DNA of 43,262 nt from an uncultured Clostridia bacterium (lineage in GTDB: Bacteria > Bacillota > Clostridia > Oscillospirales > CAG-272), in NCBI GenBank assembly GCA_947625265.1, contig CANQNM010000003.1, positions 1-43,262 on the forward strand. The letters are read 5' to 3'. The notes beneath the pieces are model-generated. The model searched no databases. It was not told the DNA's origin and worked only from the letters and a program-made list of their open reading frames with translations. This document shows, in pieces, positions 1 to 10,701 of the stretch. Every line of letters begins with the position of its first letter. Within the stretch, counting starts at the first letter, position 1. Both the position numbers and the translations under genes were made by a program.

Positions 1-816
1 TACGTCGTAGGCGCGGGCATCAACACCAGGGACTATGCGCAAAGAGTACCGGCACTGGTGGAAGCAGGAGCGGACGTTCTCTGTATCGACTCTTCCGAAG
101 GTTTTTCAGAGTGGCAGTCCAAAACCATTGACTGGATCAGGGAGCATTACGGCGACAGCGTAAAAGTGGGCGCCGGAAACGTGGTTGATCGGGACGGTTT
201 TCTTTTCCTTGCTAAGGCAGGGGCCGATTTCGTGAAGGTCGGTATCGGCGGCGGCTCCATCTGCATCACCAGAGAAACCAAAGGCATCGGCAGAGGGCAG
301 GCAACGGCGCTCATTGACGTCTGCGCCGCGCGGGACGAATACTTCAAGGAAACGGGGGTTTATGTGCCGGTCTGCTCCGACGGCGGTATCGTTCATGACC
401 ATCATATGACGCTGGCTCTTGCCATGGGAGCGGATTTTCTGATGCTCGGCCGGTATTTCGCGCGTTTCGATGAAAGCCCTACCAACAAAATTTCCATCAA
501 AGGAAACTATTATAAGGAGTATTGGGGCGAGGGATCCAACCGTGCCCGCAACTGGCAGAGATACGATCAAGGCGGCGACAAAAAGTTATCTTTCGAGGAA
601 GGTGTGGATTCCTATGTTCCCTATGCGGGAACGCTTCGGGACAATGTGCGTCTGTCGCTGAGTAAGGTTGTCTCCACCATGTGCAATTGCGGCGCGCTCA
701 CCATTCCCGAATTGCAGCAAAAAGCCAGATTGACGCTTGTTTCTGCCACCAGCATCATCGAAGGCGGCGCACACGACGTCATTCAGAAGGAAACTTCCGC
801 AGGAAACGGAAAATGA
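1..816 (+). CDS. guaB: IMP dehydrogenase, C-terminal part (5' truncated by window edge)
   Basis: Open from base 1 ([34 protein letters not shown]...); IMPDH hallmarks [34 protein letters not shown]. Confidence 0.93.
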   Translation, partial: YVVGAGINTRDYAQRVPALVEAGADVLCIDSSEGFSEWQSKTIDWIREHYGDSVKVGAGNVVDRDGFLFLAKAGADFVKVGIGGGSICITRETKGIGRGQATALIDVCAARDEYFKETGVYVPVCSDGGIVHDHHMTLALAMGADFLMLGRYFARFDESPTNKISIKGNYYKEYWGEGSNRARNWQRYDQGGDKKLSFEEGVDSYVPYAGTLRDNVRLSLSKVVSTMCNCGALTIPELQQKARLTLVSATSIIEGGAHDVIQKETSAGNGK

Positions 817-911
817 GACAGTTTCTTTTTGCAGACTGCAGAACGCAGGGTGCAGACATCGAATAAAACACCGGACATTCTTTAAACGCAGGGCGCTGCG
901 CCATGAGGATG

Positions 912-976
912 ACGGAACATATCCGTATCGGGAAAAGGCATTGTTTTCTGCCAATGTTTGTACGGATATGTTCCGT
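912..976 (+). terminator. Rho-independent terminator after guaB
   Basis: ACGGAACATATCCGTA (912-927) pairs with TACGGATATGTTCCGT (961-976), followed by TTTTG. Confidence 0.7.
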
Positions 977-1161
977 TTTTGTTTTGCTCCTGCTCTGTAT
1001 TGATCTTGGTTCATTTCAACCTGTTTTTTCACTTGCGGCCCAAAACGCCGTGCAAATTCCCTTTGCTCCGGCTTGAACAATATTTATAAAAAAATCAGAA
1101 AAAGCGCCAACCTTTTGGAATTTTTCCGCACTATATGGTCAAACGGCGCCGGAGAACTGAA

Positions 1162-2781
1162 ATGGATAAACAAAAAGCGGATGAACTCATCACCGAATAC
1201 CTTCCAAAAATTTACGGCTTTGCCGTCAAAAAGTCCTTTTCCTATGCGGAAGCGGAAGATTTGGCGGCCGAGATTGTAAAAGAAGTGTATCTTTCCCTGC
1301 TTACCGCCAGAGAGGTGGTCAACGTTGAGGGATATGTGTGGCGTATCAGCGAATATACATACGCGAAATACGTCTCTTTAAAGAAAAAACACGAGGGCAT
1401 ATCTCTTGACGGGATAGAAATTCCTGTATGGGAGGACGATATTTTGGACGATCCGGCGGAAGAAATCGCCGCGCTGCGCCGCGAAATTGCCTTTTTGAGC
1501 GAAAAACGCCGCGAAGTAGTTTACCTGTTTTACTACAAGGACAGATCCGTTTCCTTTATCGCAGACAAATTGGGGATCCCGGAAGGAACGGTGAAGTGGC
1601 ACCTGAACAAAGCGAGAAACGAATTGAAAGAAGGAATGAAAATGGAAAGAAAAATCGGAAAACTGGGCATTGCTCCTTTGGAATTGCAAAATGTGTGTAT
1701 AGGTCACAGCGGCATGCCCGGAACCAACGGCGGTCCGGAATTCTATCTTGGCGACAAACTCAACCTCAACATCGTTTACAGCGTGTACCACACGCCCAGA
1801 ACTAAAGAGGAGATTGCCGAGGAACTGGGTGTGACACTGGTATACATCGAAGACAAGATCGAATTTCTTGAAAGCAACGGCTTTCTCGTGAAAACCTCCG
1901 GAAACCGCTATACCACCTATGTGTGTTTCTCCCCCGAGACTTTTTCCCTTGAGTTGTGGGAGAAGAAACTCAAAACACAGATGAAGATTGCAGAAACTCT
2001 GGCAAAGGACTATGTACCCGTCGTGCGGGCGGCCGTTGCCGGGATGGACGAGGTATATATTCCGGGCGGAAATCGGGAACTGCTGGATGCGGCGGCGATC
2101 TTCTATGGAATCTTGCAAAAATGCAGACTTCCCGTGAAAAACGATGTGTCAAACTACAATATTAAAACTACAGACGGTGGGAACTATATCGCATATGTGG
2201 ATATTCCGGCCGAAAGATCCGACCCGGCGTATAAACCCACCCTGAAACCCGCGGACTATAATACATGTGGATTCATGACGAGAGATTCTTCAAAATATCC
2301 CGCCGTATTCTCCTGGTCCGTGGACTCACGCCTTGATTCTCGCCAGGGCGGTTGGGAAAACAATCTCAACACAGACTACGAATATCTTTATGAATTCATG
2401 AGCAAAACCATCTGCGACAACGCCGCCAACAAAGAAAAGTTCAAGAGACTGAAAGAACGGAACTTTTTAACCGAAGACAATCAGGTGAACATCATGGTGG
2501 TCAAAGGAACAGAATCTGAATTTTTCAAAAAAATTCCAAGTTGCGACGACCGGCTGAAGAACAAATTTGCCGACGCCGCTTTGGAATACGCCACCGCGCA
2601 TGCAAGGAAATATCCACCGCAGATGCAGGATTTAGTGATCGGAATGGCGTCCGACTTCATCGGCAGCACCGTGGCGATGATGGTTATGGACATTCTCTAC
2701 AGCAACGGCACCTTCCGCGCACTGACGTCCAACGAAAAAGTGACCTCCACACTTTTGATGTTCAGCGACATTCTTCCTTAA
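1162..2781 (+). CDS. Sigma-70 family (ECF-like) sigma factor fused to winged-helix-like region and large C-terminal domain
   Basis: ATG at 1162 preceded by GGAG; sigma region 4 LSEKRREVVYLFYYKDRSVSFIADKLGIPEGTVKWHLNKARNELK; then wHTH-like TKEEIAEELGVTLVYIEDKIEFLESNGFLVKTSGNRYTTY; about 270 aa of further unassigned protein. Confidence 0.8.
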   Translation: MDKQKADELITEYLPKIYGFAVKKSFSYAEAEDLAAEIVKEVYLSLLTAREVVNVEGYVWRISEYTYAKYVSLKKKHEGISLDGIEIPVWEDDILDDPAEEIAALRREIAFLSEKRREVVYLFYYKDRSVSFIADKLGIPEGTVKWHLNKARNELKEGMKMERKIGKLGIAPLELQNVCIGHSGMPGTNGGPEFYLGDKLNLNIVYSVYHTPRTKEEIAEELGVTLVYIEDKIEFLESNGFLVKTSGNRYTTYVCFSPETFSLELWEKKLKTQMKIAETLAKDYVPVVRAAVAGMDEVYIPGGNRELLDAAAIFYGILQKCRLPVKNDVSNYNIKTTDGGNYIAYVDIPAERSDPAYKPTLKPADYNTCGFMTRDSSKYPAVFSWSVDSRLDSRQGGWENNLNTDYEYLYEFMSKTICDNAANKEKFKRLKERNFLTEDNQVNIMVVKGTESEFFKKIPSCDDRLKNKFADAALEYATAHARKYPPQMQDLVIGMASDFIGSTVAMMVMDILYSNGTFRALTSNEKVTSTLLMFSDILP

Positions 2782-2790
2782 ACCTCATCC

Positions 2791-2824
2791 AGGACCGCCG
2801 CGAAGCCACGCACGCGGCGGTCCT
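2791..2824 (+). terminator. Strong hairpin after sigma-factor gene (weak U tract)
   Basis: AGGACCGCCGCG / CGCGGCGGTCCT 12-bp perfect stem. Confidence 0.5.
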
Positions 2825-2916
2825 GACGCTTTCCCCTTCCCTTGTCTATAACCCCAACTGGTCAAGTGAAGAGCGGCGGCGCCTTGAATCAAATAGAAAA
2901 AAAGGAATTTTTGTTT

Positions 2917-4713
2917 ATGCAAAGTGAAAGTGTACAGGCCATTAAAAATGGAATATATTCCTTTCAAACGATCACTCGGTATGTTCCGGGATGGACATTT
3001 TGTTATGTGTTTCTCACGGCGATTTCCGCACTTATTTCGCCTGTACAAATCTATGTCCTGGAAAATCTAGTAGATTCTGTTGTTTCAGCATGGAATGTAC
3101 AGCATATTTTTTGGTGGGGAACTCTGCTGATTGCAGTGATCCTTTTGAGGTCAGGCTTCTCTTTTGTAAAAGGACTTGTCATGACAATGTTGACAAGAGA
3201 CTTCCGGCGAGGGCAAATTCCGGTTACCCTTCGGAAATTTCGGCAGATCGAATATGCCTGTTTCGAGAATTCGTCAAAGCAGGACCTGCTGAATAAGATT
3301 TCCGAAAATCCCCAGTCGGAAATCCTGTCTGTATTTGTGCAAATGCTTTCGATTATTTCTGCTGTTATAAGTACGGCGGGAGTGGAACTGCTGCTTTTTA
3401 GAGCATCTTTTCTCCTCGGCATCGTTTCGATTGTTACGATGCTCCCCATGTTTTTGCTTGAGGGAAAAGCGGCAAACAAGGAAACAAAACTGCGATGGAC
3501 AATGACCACAGATATTCGGAAACGGTATTATTTGCAACAATTGTTTGTGGATAAAGATGCTTTGCAGGAGATCAAGTTGTTCGATGCCAAAGATCTCCTT
3601 ATCGACAGGTCTGAGGCACTCACGAAAAAGATCAATACGGAAATGAAGGATACTTTAAAACAAGTGATCCGACTTTCTTCCGGTTCCTCGATGGCGGCAT
3701 TCATTTTTACAGGAGCGGCTCTGTTTGTGCTTTCCTTTGCCTTGCTGAAAGGAAACATTACCTTTGGCGTATTTGTTTCTCTTGTAACGGCGCTCACCAG
3801 TTTTTATGGAACGATCCGAGGAACCGTGGGGGCGGTGGCGACATTTCTGCGCCTTTCTGCAAAAATCAAATATTATCAGGATTTTCTTGCTCTTCCCGAA
3901 CGGATGGATCCTTTGCACGGTGACGAAAAGGAAACCGCAGATCCTGCAACAATTCAGTTCGATCATGTATCATTTCGTTATCCTGGCTCCGAAAAGGATG
4001 TTCTGCATGATGTCAGCTTCACCATTTTCCCAGAACAGAGGATCGCTTTTGTGGGACAAAACGGTGCCGGAAAAACAACGATCATTAAATTGCTTCTGGG
4101 GCTCTATGTACCCACACGAGGGAAAATTTACATTGGTGGAATGGATAGTACAGAACTATCTGACGAGAAACGGCAAAAACTGTTTTCGGTTATTTTTCAG
4201 GACTACCAAAATTACGAACTTACATTACGGGAAAACATCGCTTTTGGAAATATTGAGAAACTACGATGTGACGATGCTCTGTTCAAAGCGATGAAGGACG
4301 CCGGAATAGAGGACCTGCCGACAAAGTATGATCAAGGTTTTGATCAGCATTTGGGAAGAATCTTCGAGGATGGCGTAAATCTTTCCGGCGGACAGTGGCA
4401 GCGAGCAGCCCTTGCAAGAGCGTATTTGGCAGATGCCTCCTTTATCATTATGGATGAACCCACCGCAGCCCTTGATCCCATTGCGGAAAGCGAAATGTAT
4501 ACGCAATTTGCGGCGATTTTAAAAAATCGAGGGGCGATCATGATTTCACATCGTCTGGCATCTGCAAAAATGGCGGAAAAAATATTTGTCATGGAAAATG
4601 GACGCATTACCGAGGAAGGATGTCATGATGAACTGCTAAAAAAAGGCGGAGCATATGCAGAAATGTGGGAAAAACAAAGCTCATGGTATACAGAAAGGAA
4701 AATGACAGTATGA
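2917..4713 (+). CDS. ABC exporter, fused permease/ATPase
   Basis: ATG 2917 with AAAGGA RBS; TM N-half; Walker A GQNGAGKTT, signature LSGGQWQRAALAR, Walker B IIMDEPTAAL, H-loop ISHRLAS. Confidence 0.92.
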   Translation: MQSESVQAIKNGIYSFQTITRYVPGWTFCYVFLTAISALISPVQIYVLENLVDSVVSAWNVQHIFWWGTLLIAVILLRSGFSFVKGLVMTMLTRDFRRGQIPVTLRKFRQIEYACFENSSKQDLLNKISENPQSEILSVFVQMLSIISAVISTAGVELLLFRASFLLGIVSIVTMLPMFLLEGKAANKETKLRWTMTTDIRKRYYLQQLFVDKDALQEIKLFDAKDLLIDRSEALTKKINTEMKDTLKQVIRLSSGSSMAAFIFTGAALFVLSFALLKGNITFGVFVSLVTALTSFYGTIRGTVGAVATFLRLSAKIKYYQDFLALPERMDPLHGDEKETADPATIQFDHVSFRYPGSEKDVLHDVSFTIFPEQRIAFVGQNGAGKTTIIKLLLGLYVPTRGKIYIGGMDSTELSDEKRQKLFSVIFQDYQNYELTLRENIAFGNIEKLRCDDALFKAMKDAGIEDLPTKYDQGFDQHLGRIFEDGVNLSGGQWQRAALARAYLADASFIIMDEPTAALDPIAESEMYTQFAAILKNRGAIMISHRLASAKMAEKIFVMENGRITEEGCHDELLKKGGAYAEMWEKQSSWYTERKMTV

Positions 4714-6482
4714 AAGAAAACAAGGAGAGAGGAATGTGGAAAACGATCCTACTTTCCACAAAAGACTTATTTTCAGCAATGCCGGTCATTGTGAGCGTGA
4801 CCATTTTCCTTCAAATGGTCACAGCAGGCATTTCGGTGGCCATGGTATCCCTCACGGCAAAGTTGATCGATTCCGCCGGCAATATTTCGTCGGATGCAAA
4901 AGCAGTTTTTGTTTTTGCGGGAGTCATTCTTTGCTGCCGACTTGTTTCACTCTTTTGCGAAAAAATTTCTTATCGCATCAACCAGATCGACGCCGTACCC
5001 AAATTTGAGATATTTCATCACAGACTCTCACAATATACCGTATCGCTTTCCTTAGAAGCGGCGGAGGATCCGGAGATTTCCGGAATGTTTTGGAGAGCAA
5101 AGGATGCGGTCTATCAAAACCGTATGGGGGAGGTGTTTTTTGGGGTATTTGGGATCCTGCCGGGGCTTTTTCAACTCGTTTCGATAGCGATCGTTTTAGG
5201 CGCATATCATAAGGTTCTTGTACTCCTTGCCGGGATATCGGTTCTTCCAGTATTGATTGTACAGATCATGCAGGGTAAAAAAGGATATCGGCTGTACAAA
5301 AGTCAAACGGAAAAAAACCGATTATGCGGATATCTTTGGGAACTTTTGACCTCGAGAAATTCAGTCAAAGAGATGCGCATCATGGGGTTTTCCGGGTATC
5401 TTACCGACAAATATTTGGAAGTCCAGGAAGAAGTAAACGAAGAAAACAGACGGTTTGCTATGAAAAGCAGTTTGCAGGGTTTTCTTTGTGATTTCATCAA
5501 GATCGCTTTTTATGCCGTTTCCATCGCAGTTTGTGTGATGCTTTTGCGGGAATCGAAAATATCCGTCGGAGCGTTCGGTGCCTGTCTTGGTGCTTTTACA
5601 TCTATGCAGGGAGTCCTCGCCGGATTGCTTTCCGGAATATCCGGCATCAAAAATACCTGTAATTATGCAAACGATTATTATGATTTTTTCCATTTGAAAA
5701 AGGCGGATACGCACACAAGAAAAGTGAATCTATCCGGGTCGGTCCTGTCCACGGAGGACCTGTCCTTTCGGTATCCCAAAGCGGACCAAAATGCAGTCAA
5801 CAGAGTAAATCTTGCGATCAAAAAGGGAGAAATCATTGCCATAGTCGGGGAAAACGGTTCTGGGAAAACAACCCTTTCCAAACTCTTACTTGGCTTGTAT
5901 ACGCCAACGGAGGGGTATGTGCGAATGGATGGCGAGGATATTCAAACATTGAATCACGATTACTACAAAAAATTTTCGCTCGTCGCCCAAAGATTTGGGA
6001 GATACAGCATTTCTTTAAGGGATAACATTGCGATAAGCGATATCCGAAGGCGTGAAGACACGTTTTTAATCCAATCTGCCATGGACACAGCCGGGATCAA
6101 AAATCTTGGAGCGCAAATCGGCGGGATAAACGAAGAATTAGGGATAGAATTTGGCGGGAAAGAGTTATCCGGCGGACAGTGGCAGAAGGTGGCCCTTGCG
6201 AGAGGAGTCTTTCGCAAGGGCGAGATCCTATTTCTAGACGAACCTACCAGCGCATTGGACCCCATCACAGAGTACGATATTTTGTCGGGGTTTGTTGGCA
6301 TGGTTGATCAAAAAACTGCGTTTGTCGTTTCTCATCGCATCGGGATCTGTAAGATCGTCGATCGAATTCTTGTGATGCAAAACGGAAAGATCGTAGAGGA
6401 CGGAACGCATGAGCAGTTGTTGCGGCGCAGCGGCGTTTACGCAAAAATGTGGGACGAACAGGCAAAATGGTACCAAGAATAG
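4710..6482 (+). CDS. ABC exporter, fused permease/ATPase (partner of preceding gene)
   Basis: ATGA 4-nt overlap with upstream stop; Walker A GENGSGKTT, LSGGQWQKVALAR, Walker B ILFLDEPTSAL, VSHRIG. Confidence 0.92.
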   Translation: MKENKERGMWKTILLSTKDLFSAMPVIVSVTIFLQMVTAGISVAMVSLTAKLIDSAGNISSDAKAVFVFAGVILCCRLVSLFCEKISYRINQIDAVPKFEIFHHRLSQYTVSLSLEAAEDPEISGMFWRAKDAVYQNRMGEVFFGVFGILPGLFQLVSIAIVLGAYHKVLVLLAGISVLPVLIVQIMQGKKGYRLYKSQTEKNRLCGYLWELLTSRNSVKEMRIMGFSGYLTDKYLEVQEEVNEENRRFAMKSSLQGFLCDFIKIAFYAVSIAVCVMLLRESKISVGAFGACLGAFTSMQGVLAGLLSGISGIKNTCNYANDYYDFFHLKKADTHTRKVNLSGSVLSTEDLSFRYPKADQNAVNRVNLAIKKGEIIAIVGENGSGKTTLSKLLLGLYTPTEGYVRMDGEDIQTLNHDYYKKFSLVAQRFGRYSISLRDNIAISDIRRREDTFLIQSAMDTAGIKNLGAQIGGINEELGIEFGGKELSGGQWQKVALARGVFRKGEILFLDEPTSALDPITEYDILSGFVGMVDQKTAFVVSHRIGICKIVDRILVMQNGKIVEDGTHEQLLRRSGVYAKMWDEQAKWYQE

Positions 6483-6834
6483 GAGAAGAAAGATGCTTTA
6501 CTAGACTAAATATTATTTATGCGAGAAAATAAATAATCATAAAATCATTCTAGGGAATACGCAAACGGGACATGGTATTGTTTTAAAAGGAAATGTGCAA
6601 GAAGTTATAGTTTCAACTGAAACAAAAATCTGGAATGAAGATATTGATTCAAATATAAAAAGAGTGCTTTTTCATACTGAATTTTTATTGGATTCGGATC
6701 AGATACAATCACAAAACAATCTTATTGAAAAAATGAGAGTCGAAACAGTATTTGATGATTCATATATGTCATTAACAATTGTATCTACCGATACCTATAA
6801 TTTCAATTATATATATTGCTATTACTAAAACAAT

Positions 6835-6930
6835 TCATATCCGAAAAAACCGACGCTATGCCGAAATGTGGCGGGAGCAGTCTAAGTGGTACGAGCGGGG
6901 GAAGTACGAAAACGGTGAACTGCAGAAAAA
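6835..6930 (+). pseudogene. Relic of the C-terminal tail of a third ABC exporter
   Basis: Reading frame NRRYAEMWREQSKWYERGKYE matches the C-termini of the two flanking exporters (GGAYAEMWEKQSSWYTER; SGVYAKMWDEQAKWYQE), with no ATPase domain upstream. Confidence 0.6.
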
Positions 6931-7311
6931 ACCGATCTCGCTCCGGTTTTTGAGGATCCGTTTTCGTTATAAAATTTCGTGAGTTCACAGAGGAAAAACA
7001 AAGAGCGAAGCGCTATACAAAATCTTTTCACGTCTGGATCTGCGGCGACCGGCCAATCTCCCTCCTGAACTGTACAATCGCGCAGGAAACAAAGATGAAA
7101 CCGTCAAAAACAGTTTCGTTTATCCTCCAAAAAAGAAAAGGAGAAAGCAATAGGGGACAAGCCTGATAAAACAAAATTTTTTCGAACGCCAAGCAAGAGC
7201 GGCGCAGTCATAAAAGTGAAAAAAGGTCTTTAAAACGGCGTTGCGCGCCGGGCCTTCCGGGGAATTCAAAACCCCCGATCGCTCGACGCGCGACGTTTGT
7301 TTTACAAAGAT

Positions 7312-8457
7312 TTACAAAAGGCTCCTGTAAAGTTCAGCGATTTCCTCTACACTGGTTTCTCTCGGGTTTCCGGGACGGCAGGCGTCGTCGTAAGCGGACT
7401 GCGCCAGGAAAGGGATATCCTCCTCTTTCACAATCGCCTTTAGATCGGCGGGAATACCCACATCTGCGGACAGTTTCCGCACGGCGTCCACCGCCGCTTT
7501 CCGATATTGTTCCACCGACATTCCTTCTACGTCTTTCACACCCATGGCGGCGGCGATGTTCTTATATTTCTCACCGGTCGCCGGGGCGTTATATTCCATA
7601 ACTCTAGGCAAAATGATGGCGTTTGCGATGCCGTGAGGCGTATCGTAGAGCGCTCCCAAAGGATGAGCCATAGAGTGGACGATTCCCAACCCCACGTTGG
7701 AGAACCCCATGCCGGCGATATACTGTCCCAACGCCATGCCTTCTCTGCCCTCCTCGGTGTTCTTTACCGCATCGCGCAGAGTGCGGGAAATGATCTCAAT
7801 GGCCTTCAGATGGAACATATCTGACAGTTCCCACGCGCCTTTAGTGATATATCCCTCGATTGCATGTGTCAGAGCGTCCATACCTGTAGCGGCGGTAAGG
7901 CCTTTCGGCATCGTGGACATCATTTCAGGATCTACCACGGCGACCACCGGAATGTCGTGTACGTCCACGCAAACCATTTTACGGTTTTTCTTCACATCGG
8001 TGATCACATAGTTGATGGTGACTTCCGCCGCCGTTCCGGCGGTGGTGGGTACGGCAATGATGGGAACGCACCGATTCTTTGTAGGGGCGACCCCCTCCAA
8101 AGACACCACATCCCCAAACTCCGGGTTTTCGATGATGATCCCCACGGCCTTGGCCGTATCCATGGAAGAACCGCCGCCAATGGCCACGATGCAGTCGGCG
8201 TTCGCCTCTTTAAACGCCTTCACACCCGCCTGCACGTTTTCCACGGTGGGATTGGGCTTGATTTCAGAGAAAAGCGCATAGTTCACCTTCGCTTCATCCA
8301 AAATCCGAGTGACCTTCTGCGTCACGCCGAATTTGAGAAGATCGGGATCGGAAACCACCAGAGCCTTTTGAAAGCCCCGGCCTTTGATTTCATCGGGAAT
8401 GGCGCTGATCGCTCCCTTTCCGTGATACGAAATCTCATTGAGTACGAACCTGTTCAT
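7312..8457 (-). CDS. fucO: Iron-containing alcohol dehydrogenase, lactaldehyde reductase (FucO)-like
   Basis: IAIGGGSSMDTAKAVGI, VPTTAGTAAEVTINYVITD, GMDALTHAIEGYITKGAW, GMGFSNVGLGIVHSMAHPLGALYDTPHG; close to E. coli FucO as I remember it. Confidence 0.88.
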   Translation of the reverse strand: MNRFVLNEISYHGKGAISAIPDEIKGRGFQKALVVSDPDLLKFGVTQKVTRILDEAKVNYALFSEIKPNPTVENVQAGVKAFKEANADCIVAIGGGSSMDTAKAVGIIIENPEFGDVVSLEGVAPTKNRCVPIIAVPTTAGTAAEVTINYVITDVKKNRKMVCVDVHDIPVVAVVDPEMMSTMPKGLTAATGMDALTHAIEGYITKGAWELSDMFHLKAIEIISRTLRDAVKNTEEGREGMALGQYIAGMGFSNVGLGIVHSMAHPLGALYDTPHGIANAIILPRVMEYNAPATGEKYKNIAAAMGVKDVEGMSVEQYRKAAVDAVRKLSADVGIPADLKAIVKEEDIPFLAQSAYDDACRPGNPRETSVEEIAELYRSLL

Positions 8458-8848
8458 AACAATACACCTCTCATTCCATTTTATTTATTCTCATTTATCC
8501 CGCCGAATATACGGTTTGTCTGTGCGTTGTCCGCAGACACGCAGATCTACACAGAAACGCGCCGGAACCCCGCAGTCAAACCTCAAAAGACGGGATAAAA
8601 TTCAAATACAACCGTAAAATCCTGATGTACAAAGAAAACGGGAAACAAAACCCGCGGCGGAACAGCCGAAGACGGTTCAGCGCACCGTTTTCAGCAACCG
8701 CGCGTCAGGCGGTTCACCCCGCAAAAGGCAGCGCCCTCAACATCTGCCGCAGACCGCATGTCGCAAACCGTGTATTGCAAACCGTGTATCGCCCGCCTGC
8801 TATACGCTGTAAATCACAGGTTGGAAACTGTCGCGGAGGATTTCAATT

Positions 8849-10660
8849 TTACGCTGCTTTTTCGGACGCCCTGCCGATCTTTGAGGAAACCGTTTCGGCA
8901 ATCAGGGCCATACCCGCGGCGTTGGGGTGCAAGCGGTCCACCGTATAGGTTGAAATATTGGTGGCGTCGATACCGCATGCGTCGTACAGGTCAATAAGTT
9001 CTGCGCCCATATTCCGGGCAATGGTACGTATGGCACCGTTATACTCCTCAATGCTTGCGCCGATGCCGTTGGTGTCCCCCGAAAAGCGCTTTCTGTCGGG
9101 CAGGAACGTACAGCAATAGATCTCAGCATTCTCATACTCTTGCATCATATTGTAGAGCATTCTGCCGTATGCCTCGCTAAAGGTCGATGGACTTGTCGGG
9201 GGAACGGCACCCCCATCATAAGTCCCTACCGCGGTGTTGGCGGCAAAATCGTTGACCCCCATAAAAATCACGATGACGTCCGGTTCCTTGCCTTTGTTGT
9301 TATGCAGGTTTCTTGCGCGCACATTGTAGGTTTGGGAATCTTTTACCACCGACCCGGAGTAAGAATTGTTGACACAAATTTCGTAGCCAAGCTGCTTGGC
9401 AACCCTATACCACCAGGTGTCCGTTACCGCCATATCGGCACCCGCATAATTGCCGTTGGGAAACCACACGGCGTTGTTCCCAATAGTGCCATTGTACGAG
9501 GTGTTGTTGGACCACCCCGAATAGGTTGAAATGCTGTCCCCCAAAAAGGAGATCATAGGAGAATTTTTGTTGTTATCAGGATCATCAGGGTTTTGCCCGT
9601 CCCGACTGTAGCCGACGATCTTCAACACCAACGAGTGATTGTTCTGCCCCTTTGACCCGAAAATTCTGTTCCAGAATCCGTAGCGGCCGTCGTTGCGCAA
9701 AAATCCGGGGAGAACCGCCATATCCGCGTCTCCGAACGCCAACGTCTCTCCTTCCTCCAATTCAATATGCAGATCTTTCACCGTCAGCCAGTCTCCCTGC
9801 TTCACACCGCTCAGCTTGCCGGTGAAATCCAGAAGTATTTTCTTCCCGTTCTCAACAGTGCATTGGGACTTTGAAGTAGTAAAGTCGCTCTTCACTACAT
9901 AAACCGGCATATACAGATTGGCGGAAGAGACGGTGTAGCCGCTTGCAAGTCCGTAAAAGGGAAAGGAAATCTCTGTAATCACACTGTTTGAGAAAAGAGA
10001 GGTATCGTACAGAGCGAAAGGCGCGTAGTCCGGCAAAAACGGCGATGAACCCGAAAGATCGGAACTGTCGAAAAGAGCTGCGGAGATGATGCATTTCCCG
10101 CCTTCAAAGGTCACTTTGTAGTTGGCGTTTTCGCACACACCCGTCACCTGTTTGATTCCTCCTGTGCCGGCGTCGAGCGAAAGACTGATTTTTGGATCGT
10201 CTCCCGGCAAAAATCCCTCTGTCTTGTAAGTCAATTCATAGGTATCCCCCAGGGTGAACTCCAAATCGTCAATGAGCACACGGGCGTTCTTGGGACGGAT
10301 CTCCAATTTTGCCTCAAGATCCGACAGAGTCTTCCCGCCGTAGGACAACCGCGCTTTGACAGTATATTCCCCAGCATCGGTTTGTCCGTTGTTTTCATAG
10401 GAAACCGTCACGCCGTTCGGCAGATCGTATACCTCAAGCGCGTGACTTTGCCCGTCGTATTCAAAAGCAGCGTCCTCAAATTTCACCCCTGAAATGTCCG
10501 GAATCTCCCCCGGCAAAGAATTCTGCGACTGCACGGAAGAGTCGTTCAGGGACGGGCTTTCCCCTGCTCCAGAGTTCTGCTTCTTCTCTGTGCAGCCTGA
10601 AAAAAGCACTGTGCATGACAGCAAAAGCGTCAATACCGAAAACCAAACAATCTTTTTCAT
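8849..10660 (-). CDS. Secreted lipoprotein with MBG/YDG-like repeats and SGNH/GDSL hydrolase domain
   Basis: Start MKKIVWFSVLTLLLSCTVLFSGCTEKK (lipobox) with GAAAGGA RBS; FLGDSIS block, GVNDFA block, DRLHPNAAG block of SGNH hydrolases. Confidence 0.82.
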   Translation of the reverse strand: MKKIVWFSVLTLLLSCTVLFSGCTEKKQNSGAGESPSLNDSSVQSQNSLPGEIPDISGVKFEDAAFEYDGQSHALEVYDLPNGVTVSYENNGQTDAGEYTVKARLSYGGKTLSDLEAKLEIRPKNARVLIDDLEFTLGDTYELTYKTEGFLPGDDPKISLSLDAGTGGIKQVTGVCENANYKVTFEGGKCIISAALFDSSDLSGSSPFLPDYAPFALYDTSLFSNSVITEISFPFYGLASGYTVSSANLYMPVYVVKSDFTTSKSQCTVENGKKILLDFTGKLSGVKQGDWLTVKDLHIELEEGETLAFGDADMAVLPGFLRNDGRYGFWNRIFGSKGQNNHSLVLKIVGYSRDGQNPDDPDNNKNSPMISFLGDSISTYSGWSNNTSYNGTIGNNAVWFPNGNYAGADMAVTDTWWYRVAKQLGYEICVNNSYSGSVVKDSQTYNVRARNLHNNKGKEPDVIVIFMGVNDFAANTAVGTYDGGAVPPTSPSTFSEAYGRMLYNMMQEYENAEIYCCTFLPDRKRFSGDTNGIGASIEEYNGAIRTIARNMGAELIDLYDACGIDATNISTYTVDRLHPNAAGMALIAETVSSKIGRASEKAA

Positions 10661-10701
10661 AAAAAACATTCCTTTCAAAAATATCTTATAACGAAAAGTA
10701 T

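Noticed and set aside
4710-6482. Degenerate (asymmetric) ATPase site in the heterodimeric exporter pair
   Set aside because: Both proteins keep Walker A, LSGGQ, Walker B Glu and H-loop His, so there is no visible asymmetry.
6595-6828. 77-aa ORF as a genuine gene or secreted peptide precursor for the ABC exporters
   Set aside because: The open frame extends upstream without a start and lacks a good RBS or leader-peptide features; treated as a remnant.
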